DNA from: Bacteroidales bacterium UBA1197
Lineage (GTDB): Bacteria > Bacteroidota > Bacteroidia > Bacteroidales > UBA932
Assembly (NCBI GenBank): GCA_002309995.1
Contig: DBYB01000008.1
Location: 1-19,649 of the forward strand
Reading direction: 5' to 3'
Length of the DNA stretch: 19,649 nucleotides
In this document: piece by piece, positions 13,921-19,649 of the stretch
Layout: each line of letters starts with the position of its first letter
Numbering within the stretch: position 1 is the first letter of the stretch
Position numbers and translations under genes: made by a program
The notes under the pieces: generated by a model
What the model saw: the letters and a program-made list of their open reading frames with translations, nothing else
The model's database searches: none
Told to the model about the DNA's origin: nothing

Positions 13921-16299
13921 TCAGAAGTCGAATCCCATTGAAACATAGAGCCCAAGTGACTTGGATACGCTGGACCAGTTGAGGTTGGCTTTTATGGGGC
14001 CTGCAGGCGTGCCGAGCGCATATTCCAGCCCGAATCCGCAGAAGGTTACAGTGCTGTCGGAAGTTTGGAAGAATGACGGCACGTCGGTGGCCGTGATTCC
14101 GCCTCCGGCCAGCAGGGAGAAGTACTGGTTCTTCCAGGGGTTGAAGCGTATGTCGAGGCTGGTGACGGCAAGTGCCGGAAGGGCCAGCGGCGCATAAGGA
14201 ATGCCGATGAAAGGAACCTGCTGGTCGAGGTAGCGGCCGCGCAACTGCCCCCCGATAATGTTGCTGTAGGGCATCGGGATGTTGTCCCCGAACAGCACCC
14301 GCATATCGGCGGAGGGCAGGAAAGTGAGCCACTCAGTGGGGCTCAGCGCCACTTTTGCATTGGCCTGAGCCGTATGGAAACCCTCCGACCTGGTGACCAG
14401 TCCACCCGGATTGTAGGTATATGCCGCCTGCGATTGCAGGCCGCGGCGCGGGAAGACGGCATCGTCGAAGGTGTCCACGGAGAAATCGGTCCACAGCGAT
14501 ATGTAGTCGTTGCTCTGGCTGCGGGTATCGAAGTCAACCAGAGGCATATCTGTCATCAAGGCGCCGAAGGCGTAATAGTCGTTTCGCACGCCGATGCGGC
14601 AGGCCCACGCCCGCCTCTGCTCCCACGAGAGGAAGGCCTCCTGGCGCACGTCCGTGCATTCGAAGGAGAAGCGGTTGCCCAGGAAGTTGAACTGGTTGCG
14701 GTTGACTATCTTGAGCGACGAAGTCAGGTTGATGCTGGGGCCTTTCCGAGGGCGGTAGATGTAGCGCCCCTCGATGTACGGGTTGTTGGCTATCTTGGCG
14801 GTGGCTTCGAACACGTGGCCGCTGAGGTCGTGCACGTTGAGGCCGAAGTTGAGCAGCAGGGAAGTGACTTCTTCGGAGTCGATGCGCAGGCCTATGCCGA
14901 AGTGATGTACGGGGCCCTGCCGGCAGATAATCTTCAGACGATATGGCTCCTGCGCCCCTGTGAGGCGGTACGACACGTGCTCGTATGCGCCTGTGCCGTA
15001 GATGGTCGAGGTTTCCTTTTCGATAATCTTTCGGGTTACCGTATCTCCGGGTGCGATAGTGAGGAGATTGCGCACGAAGGCGGTATCGGACGGATCCACG
15101 CCCTCCAGGTCGATGCCGCAAATCGCCAGAGGCTCAACATTCACGTCGCGTGCAGGCGGCCCCTGAAGATGCCTCCCGGCGGCCTTTGTGGCCTTGCGTA
15201 CGCCCTGCAGCCCCTTGTCGGCCCGCAGCGCGGCCTCGGAGCCTCTTTCGAGTATGGTGGCTATGGCTTCGGTGTTGAAACTCAGCATATTGAACTCGTG
15301 CAGGTCGGGCTTGATGCGAACATCGGTGATTTCCGGATGCAGGGTATAGTCGTCGTTGGAGAATATGTCGAGCCCGCGCCACAGGATGTCCATCATATTG
15401 TTGAGGGAGTAGAACTCGTGGTTCTCGTCGGAGATATCCACGCCGATTACGATGTCGGCTCCCATCTTCATCGCCAGATCCACCGGGAAGTTGTTCAGCA
15501 TACCGCCATCGAGCAGCACCATATCGCCAGAACGAACGGGGGTGAAGAGGCCCGGAATGGCCATTGTGGACCGCATGGCGGTGGCCAGGTCGCCGCTGTG
15601 CCATATCTTGGCGTGTCCGCTTCTCATATCTGCTGCTACACATACGAATGGTATGGGCAGGGAGAAGAAGTCGAGCGAGTCGGCGTAACCGGCTGAGGTG
15701 CTGGTGAATATGTTGTAAACGTTCTGGCCTTCAACCACTCCGGAGGGCATACCGCGCAGGAAGTTGTTGCGGAATTCGCTCTGGTAGGGGGCGAGCGAGC
15801 TGGCCAGCAGTATGTCTTTCAGCTTCAGGTTGCGCTCCATCTCTCCCCGGTGGTAGAAGGGGATGGAGACCACGTAGGATTCCTTGTACTTGAGTTGCGA
15901 CCTGGCTATGCTGCGCCGGGGGATGGCGTCGCTCAGGGTGAGTTCCCAATCGACTGAGCGTATGAGGGAGTCGAGGTATTCGCCCTCGTAGCCCAGGGCG
16001 TACAGTCCGCCCACGAGGCCTCCTATGCTGGTGCCCAGCACCATGTCAACCGGAATCCCCAGTTCTTCTATGCGTTTGATGGCGCCGATGTGCGCCGCGC
16101 CCTTGGCCCCGCCGCCTCCGAGCACCAGGGCAACCGTGGGCCTGTGCTGGGTGGCGTGTATCCTGTCCATCTGCTTCTGAATCTGCTTGACGGCTGCCTC
16201 GTCGGACGGGTCGAGCCCGAAGCCGGTGAGGCTGTTGGACTGGGCCGCCGCAAGAACGGGGGCCAGCAGGGTCAGGAGAAGCGGGAGCAGGCGTCTCAT
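13921..16299 (-). CDS. Patatin-like phospholipase fused to POTRA and outer-membrane barrel (type Vd-like)
   Basis: The 792-residue protein begins with a signal peptide (MRRLLPLLLTLLAPVLAAAQ, about 1-20). The patatin domain (about 54-310) has the oxyanion loop GGGGAKG at 61-67, the nucleophile elbow GTSIGG with Ser91, and the catalytic Asp264 in DGG (264-266), so the Ser-Asp dyad is complete. A POTRA-like segment follows (about 392-458; GIDLEGVDPSDTAFV, IYGTGAYEHVSY), then a Bam/Omp85-type barrel (about 465-792) ending in Phe (LYVSMGFDF). This is the layout of PlpD/FplA-like type Vd autotransporters: lipid acyl hydrolase outside or at the surface, carried by its own barrel. It would release fatty acids from phospholipids. 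Its ATGA overlaps the stop of the upstream YhhN gene by 4 nt, indicating translational coupling. Confidence 0.9.
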   Translation of the reverse strand: MRRLLPLLLTLLAPVLAAAQSNSLTGFGLDPSDEAAVKQIQKQMDRIHATQHRPTVALVLGGGGAKGAAHIGAIKRIEELGIPVDMVLGTSIGGLVGGLYALGYEGEYLDSLIRSVDWELTLSDAIPRRSIARSQLKYKESYVVSIPFYHRGEMERNLKLKDILLASSLAPYQSEFRNNFLRGMPSGVVEGQNVYNIFTSTSAGYADSLDFFSLPIPFVCVAADMRSGHAKIWHSGDLATAMRSTMAIPGLFTPVRSGDMVLLDGGMLNNFPVDLAMKMGADIVIGVDISDENHEFYSLNNMMDILWRGLDIFSNDDYTLHPEITDVRIKPDLHEFNMLSFNTEAIATILERGSEAALRADKGLQGVRKATKAAGRHLQGPPARDVNVEPLAICGIDLEGVDPSDTAFVRNLLTIAPGDTVTRKIIEKETSTIYGTGAYEHVSYRLTGAQEPYRLKIICRQGPVHHFGIGLRIDSEEVTSLLLNFGLNVHDLSGHVFEATAKIANNPYIEGRYIYRPRKGPSINLTSSLKIVNRNQFNFLGNRFSFECTDVRQEAFLSWEQRRAWACRIGVRNDYYAFGALMTDMPLVDFDTRSQSNDYISLWTDFSVDTFDDAVFPRRGLQSQAAYTYNPGGLVTRSEGFHTAQANAKVALSPTEWLTFLPSADMRVLFGDNIPMPYSNIIGGQLRGRYLDQQVPFIGIPYAPLALPALAVTSLDIRFNPWKNQYFSLLAGGGITATDVPSFFQTSDSTVTFCGFGLEYALGTPAGPIKANLNWSSVSKSLGLYVSMGFDF

Positions 16300-16997
16300 G
16301 CTCCGGCAATCTCCCCGCGCACGATTTTATAGCCCGTAAATGCAAGGATGGCCTGGGCGAGGATGTAGGTGAACATCACCATAAAGTCGCCCATAAACTG
16401 GCTGAGGCCGCTGAAGGTGCGTACTGCTATCAGAGCGTCTGAGAATGTGAAGGCTACGGTGCCTGCAAAGAGGAGCCACCAAAGGCCGCCGCCCTTGCGG
16501 AGCGCGCCGGCCAGGCCGCTGAACATCAGCAGGCTGAGGACGAACGCATATACTCCCATCGGTATGAGCATTGAGCCGCTGACCTTAAGGATTATTACCA
16601 GGGATACCGTAAGCAAGAGGCAGGAGGCAAGGCCAACAACCCACTGCCAGGGCTTCATTCCTTTCCAGGATATGCCGGCGAACAGGGAAATGTAAAAGAT
16701 GTGGCCTATCAGGAAGAGTAAGATGCCTCCGGCGAAGAAGATGAAGCTTTTGTCCAAAAGCATCGTGTCGCCGGCAAAACCGAAGAGCTGGCCCGCAAGC
16801 AGGAGTATCGCCCTGCGCTTGTTGTACGAAGGGCTGTCTGCCAGGGCCGCTACGGTCGTGAGGGCGAGCAGGGGCATAAGGGCGGCCTTGGTGAACTTGG
16901 TGATAGGAGGGCACGCCAGATCGCCGTAAAGGTGTATTATACTGCAGAGTGCGAAGAACACTGCAGGTATAATCCAGAGTTTCAGGCTTTTATTCAT
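16296..16997 (-). CDS. YhhN/TMEM86-like membrane protein (lysoplasmalogenase family)
   Basis: The 233-residue protein is almost entirely hydrophobic, with about eight membrane segments. Family hallmarks are visible: FGFAGDTMLL with Asp77, IGHIFYI with His99, TFSDALIAVRTF with Asp187, and a final FTYILAQAILAF helix. Characterised TMEM86 members hydrolyse the vinyl-ether bond of lysoplasmalogens to give a fatty aldehyde and a glycerophospho head group; bacterial YhhN substrates are less certain. I chose ATG 16997, whose A overlaps the stop of the DUF6440-like gene (TGATG); GTG 17000 is the alternative. The gene's stop overlaps the patatin start by 4 nt. The pairing of two lipid-cleaving enzymes suggests a shared role in envelope lipid turnover. 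Confidence 0.85.
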   Translation of the reverse strand: MNKSLKLWIIPAVFFALCSIIHLYGDLACPPITKFTKAALMPLLALTTVAALADSPSYNKRRAILLLAGQLFGFAGDTMLLDKSFIFFAGGILLFLIGHIFYISLFAGISWKGMKPWQWVVGLASCLLLTVSLVIILKVSGSMLIPMGVYAFVLSLLMFSGLAGALRKGGGLWWLLFAGTVAFTFSDALIAVRTFSGLSQFMGDFMVMFTYILAQAILAFTGYKIVRGEIAGA

Positions 16998-17194
16998 CAC
17001 TTCTCCTCTCTTTTGTATCCACTCTTCGTGACTATGGGGCTGCCTTCAGAGTCCAGCAGCGGAGTAAGGCCGCCGCCATAACCGCGGCAAACGTATAAGT
17101 AGTTGACTCCTGTCTCTTTGTCCACGATGATGACTGCATCTGTCATCAGGCTGAGGCCTTCGCGTTCCTTGATGTCGAATCTGTCTTTTCCCAT
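16997..17194 (-). CDS. DUF6440-like small protein
   Basis: ATG 17194 gives 65 residues (MGKDRFDIKEREG to YKREEK). A longer reading from 17269 would run through the promoter and is not favoured. The core VDKETGVNYLYVCRGYGGGLTPLLD (split here as VDKETGVNYLYV, residues 24-35, and GGLTPLLD, 41-48) matches the DUF6440 pattern, a small beta-rich family of unknown function often found in Firmicutes and Bacteroidota. No signal peptide, so it is likely cytoplasmic. It is the first gene of the apparent operon, with a full -7 box 29 nt upstream, and its stop overlaps the YhhN start. Confidence 0.7.
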   Translation of the reverse strand: MGKDRFDIKEREGLSLMTDAVIIVDKETGVNYLYVCRGYGGGLTPLLDSEGSPIVTKSGYKREEK

Positions 17195-17222
17195 AGTGAT
17201 GATTGGTAAATGTGTAATTAAA

Positions 17223-17230
17223 CAAAGATA
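17223..17230 (-). promoter_or_regulatory. -7 box of the NRPS-containing operon
   Basis: On the minus strand 17230-17223 reads TATCTTTG, a full match to TAnnTTTG. Transcription would start near 17217, about 20 nt before ATG 17194. The -33 region is only T-rich, without a clear TTTG. This is the only good promoter seen upstream of the five minus-strand genes. Confidence 0.55.
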
Positions 17231-17280
17231 GCAATAATTTGTTAAAGAAAATACGTAAATTCGAGGCAAATTTGGAGCAG

Positions 17281-19041
17281 ATGTCTAAAGTGACAAAGTT
17301 TATATTCGCCGTCCTGGCCTTACTGGCCGTTTCTTGCGGGAAGGTTGTGCCTGAGCCGGACCCGGAGCCCGGGAAGGAAGAGCAGCGCCCGGCGGCAGGC
17401 GAGTATGTGCTCCAGGTCCTGGAAACCACTGATATCCACGGCCATATAGTCAGCACCGACGGCGACGGCGCCTTGCATTACCGCCTCGCGTATATAGCAG
17501 ACAAGGTGAATGATTTGCGTGCCTCCGGCGGTGCCGACAACCTCCTGTTGCTCGACGGCGGCGACATATATCAGGGCGCAAGCATCTCCAATCTCACTTC
17601 CGGCTGGCCCGTTTCCGCATCATTGGACAAGATGGGCTACGATGCCGTCGCCCTCGGCAATCACGAATTCGACTGGGGTATTGATACGACAGTCGATTCC
17701 GACGCCACGATGCCAGATTATAAGTGGGATGGCCTCAGTTGTATAAACGGTGTCCCGGTGCTTTGTGCCAACCTGTATCAGAGCGGCAGCAGGGTGTCCT
17801 TCACCCGCGACTATATCATCGTCGAGAAAAAGGCCGTCTCCTTCGAGGGGGCCTCGGTTCCGGTAAAGATCGGAGTTGTCGGCTTTGCCGTCGATTATTC
17901 AAGCAGCATCCTCAGCACCCAGTTCACCGGCATGGACTTCTCAATCAACGAGGATTATTCCATCGCCAACCGTATCGCGGCAGGGCTGGAGGCTACTGGC
18001 GCCTGCGACGCCACTGTGCTCCTTGTGCACGGCGACGCCAAGACCGTCTCCCAGAAACTCGGTTCCGGGACTCCGTTCGACCTCGTGCTCGGCGGGCATT
18101 CGCACCGCTCGCAGAGAGGCGAGACCTCCTGGGGCCTGCCGTACATCCAGGGCGGCCGTTACTGCGAGGCCTTCGCCTGCGCCAAGCTCCGGTTTATCGT
18201 GGATGACGCCGGCGTGCTCTCTTTCAGCCGTACCGGCTCGACGGGCTGCTACGCTGTTGACTCATCCCGCGACACCCACGCATCCGCCGGCCAGAATGCG
18301 GACCAGTTGTCTTCGGAGGTGCTTGACGTATCCGACGCAGCCCTCTTGGAAATCGAGCAGCAGCAGAAGGAGGTCCTTGGCTCCATTGGCGTCGGGGCAA
18401 CGACGTATTCCCTTAACGGCAGCGGCGGGCGTGCCTCCACCATGTCCAACTGGATGTGCGACATCATCCGCCGTATCGGGGGAGCCGACGTGTCGTTCGT
18501 CAACTCAGGCGGCATCCGTACCACATTCCCGCTCTCCGGTTCGTCTAGGCGCAGCATCACCGTGGCCGATGTCTATGAGATGTTCCCATTCAGCAACACC
18601 ACCTACGTTTACAATATCACTTACGCAGACCTGCTGAAGGTGCTGGAGTATTCGATGACCAGCGGAGGAACGGCTCTCTTCACCGGTATGACCGGAATCG
18701 ACTGCTATTATGGTGTTTCGGTGGAGTATGGCTCCTACAGTACGTATTCCGTGCATTCGCTCGTCAAGGACGGCACGGAGATATACCGTAACGGCACTTG
18801 GAGCGGCGACTGGGCCTCGCGCAAACTGGTTCTGGCTGTCAGCGAGTATCTCGCCACCACCGGGCGCACCGACTATTATACCGGCACGCCCAATCCTCTT
18901 GTCGAGTGGAATTCCACCTCTCGCCTGGTCGCCAACGACTTGATAGATAACGAGAACGCCATACGGATACTGCGCGCCGAGGGCGCCTCTTCCGGCGGCC
19001 TCCTCTACATCGATACGGCACCGCACTTCCTGCTGAAGTAA
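17281..19041 (+). CDS. 5'-nucleotidase / cyclic-nucleotide phosphodiesterase family lipoprotein
   Basis: ATG 17281 is preferred over the TTG at 17239 because it directly opens a lipoprotein signal (MSKVTKFIFAVLALLAVSC, Cys19). The 586-residue protein has the two-domain UshA/CpdB layout. The metallophosphatase domain (about 44-320) keeps every metal and active-site motif: TDIHGH (50-55), GGDIYQG (93-99), GNHEFD (126-131), VHGD with His250, and GGHSH (271-275). The C-terminal 5'-nucleotidase domain (about 365-555) has SNWMCD, NSGGIRTTF (408-416) and YEMFPFSNTTY (432-442), which bind the nucleotide base. It likely cleaves extracytoplasmic nucleotides for nucleoside and phosphate salvage. It is transcribed divergently from the NRPS operon, 86 nt apart. 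Only an imperfect -7 (TAAATTCG, 17256-17263) is seen. It ends at a bidirectional terminator. Confidence 0.92.
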   Translation: MSKVTKFIFAVLALLAVSCGKVVPEPDPEPGKEEQRPAAGEYVLQVLETTDIHGHIVSTDGDGALHYRLAYIADKVNDLRASGGADNLLLLDGGDIYQGASISNLTSGWPVSASLDKMGYDAVALGNHEFDWGIDTTVDSDATMPDYKWDGLSCINGVPVLCANLYQSGSRVSFTRDYIIVEKKAVSFEGASVPVKIGVVGFAVDYSSSILSTQFTGMDFSINEDYSIANRIAAGLEATGACDATVLLVHGDAKTVSQKLGSGTPFDLVLGGHSHRSQRGETSWGLPYIQGGRYCEAFACAKLRFIVDDAGVLSFSRTGSTGCYAVDSSRDTHASAGQNADQLSSEVLDVSDAALLEIEQQQKEVLGSIGVGATTYSLNGSGGRASTMSNWMCDIIRRIGGADVSFVNSGGIRTTFPLSGSSRRSITVADVYEMFPFSNTTYVYNITYADLLKVLEYSMTSGGTALFTGMTGIDCYYGVSVEYGSYSTYSVHSLVKDGTEIYRNGTWSGDWASRKLVLAVSEYLATTGRTDYYTGTPNPLVEWNSTSRLVANDLIDNENAIRILRAEGASSGGLLYIDTAPHFLLK

Positions 19042-19047
19042 AACGAA

Positions 19048-19076
19048 ACTGAGGGCCCGGCATCCGGACCCTCAGT
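19048..19076. terminator. Bidirectional terminator between convergent genes
   Basis: ACTGAGGG (19048-19055) pairs with CCCTCAGT (19069-19076), with an inner CCGG-CAT-CCGG extension of the stem. It starts 6 nt after the nucleotidase stop and lies 24 nt beyond the stop of the opposing membrane-protein gene, so it can serve both. Confidence 0.75.
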
Positions 19077-19100
19077 ATTAGTTTATTCCGTCAATAGCAC

Positions 19101-19649
19101 CTATGCCATATCGGCACGGGCCATGGCGTCCTTGTAGTACTTCTGGTGCACGAATACGTCTTCCTTGTAAGGATTGATGTGACGCTTGCGGGCGATGGAG
19201 ATTATCCAGCAAAGGGCTGCGATGTTGGTGACGAGTGCGAGGCAGCTGATTACGGTCATCATCGTGGGATTGGCCGCCACGAGAGAAGGATCTACGGTCG
19301 TTCCGACAACTGCAGCTTCGCCGCCGGCAGCTTCATAGAGTTTCTCTACGGTAGCTACGCCCTCGGGATACTGTACGGGCAGGACGGCCCAGTTGAACCA
19401 CTGGCGGCCATCCTTGAAGGTCTCCTGGAAGAGAGGGAATACCTGTGCGAACATACACCAGATAGCCAGGGTGTTGGCGCGGTTCTGAATCCATCCGCCA
19501 CGGTTCCAGAGGAGAGCGGCCACGGTAGGAGCGAGAAGCAGCGCAACGCCGCAATACCAGCTGTGGGTAGGCAGGCAGTTGTAGGTGTATGCAAAGTTCC
19601 AGATGTCGTAGATGACGATGTACACCCAGGTCATATCGGCCCAGATCAT
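19101..19649 (-). CDS. Polytopic membrane protein, possibly DUF5692-like (5' end at or beyond window edge)
   Basis: The minus-strand frame is open to the right edge; 182 residues are visible and the last codon in the window happens to be ATG, so the start is probably further right. Hydrophobic segments are at about residues 7-22, 33-49, 60-74 and 128-152, separated by a soluble loop (about 78-126) with NWAVLPVQYPEG. The tail (HINPYKEDVFVHQKYYKD) is charged and likely cytoplasmic. The motifs VYIVIYDIWNFAYTYN and PTHSWYCGVALLLAPT are conserved-looking and remind me of the Bacteroidales DUF5692 family, but I hold that assignment weakly. No function is known. It converges on the nucleotidase gene and shares its terminator. 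Confidence 0.65.
   Translation of the reverse strand: MIWADMTWVYIVIYDIWNFAYTYNCLPTHSWYCGVALLLAPTVAALLWNRGGWIQNRANTLAIWCMFAQVFPLFQETFKDGRQWFNWAVLPVQYPEGVATVEKLYEAAGGEAAVVGTTVDPSLVAANPTMMTVISCLALVTNIAALCWIISIARKRHINPYKEDVFVHQKYYKDAMARADMA

Noticed and set aside
13917..13955. Upstream start for the M15-like peptidase
   Set aside because: It would overlap the patatin C-terminus by 35 nt and bury the signal anchor; ATG 13916 fits the family and the 4-nt spacing.
14374..15696. 440-codon open frame on the plus strand
   Set aside because: Antisense to the patatin-barrel gene, whose catalytic motifs and barrel end are intact.
17239..17280. Upstream TTG start for the 5'-nucleotidase
   Set aside because: It adds 14 residues ahead of a good lipoprotein signal and overlaps the promoter region; ATG 17281 opens the signal directly.

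Overview
The window looks like a chromosomal segment from a Bacteroidales bacterium, most likely gut-associated. Support comes from promoters that fit the Bacteroidetes consensus (TTTG, about 20 bp, TAnnTTTG), the lack of strong Shine-Dalgarno sites, a fimbrillin-like/GLUG surface protein, several short lipoproteins, and Bacteroidota-type families (a DUF5715-like peptidase fold, a DUF6440-like protein, a patatin fused to an outer-membrane barrel). No rRNA, tRNA, CRISPR array, transposase or integrase gene was seen.

Layout. Bases 1-2562 (+) hold the 3' part of a large surface protein with about ten GLUG-type repeats, followed by a small lipoprotein and a strong hairpin terminator. Bases 2563-3333 carry no convincing protein gene but are dense in signals: a widespread-type intergenic repeat, a near-consensus promoter, three tandem 10-bp repeats, TTRACACAA repeats, an intrinsic terminator (together a candidate small RNA), two AGCGCACAAAA repeats, and TGTCAGT operator-like sites. 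Bases 3334-5686 (+) hold a 33-residue leader ORF, a WYL-domain regulator, and a membrane-anchored SpoIIE-type PP2C phosphatase whose mRNA may be leaderless. Bases 5750-5902 hold a lipoprotein-like reading frame without a start codon.

Bases 17194 down to 5936 (-) look like one five-gene transcription unit: a DUF6440-like protein, a YhhN/TMEM86-like membrane enzyme, a patatin-POTRA-barrel protein, a DUF5715-like M15-fold peptidase, and a 2,410-residue nonribosomal peptide synthetase. The first junctions overlap or nearly touch (1 nt, 4 nt, 4-nt gap). The NRPS follows after 34 nt with no visible promoter. Its domain order is C-A-T-C-A-T-R, the architecture of gut NRPSs that release dipeptide aldehydes (or cyclic pyrazinones), and it begins with a condensation domain, which may point to an N-acylated product. 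No phosphopantetheinyl transferase, exporter or tailoring enzyme is in view.

Bases 17281-19041 (+) encode a 5'-nucleotidase-family lipoprotein, divergent from the operon. A shared terminator separates it from a membrane protein (-) that runs to the right edge.

The most interesting reading is that a reductive dimodular NRPS sits at the end of an envelope and lipid-hydrolysis operon instead of in a conventional biosynthetic cluster. The lipid hydrolases could supply its acyl starter, or the product could act at the envelope. This link is inferred from gene order only.
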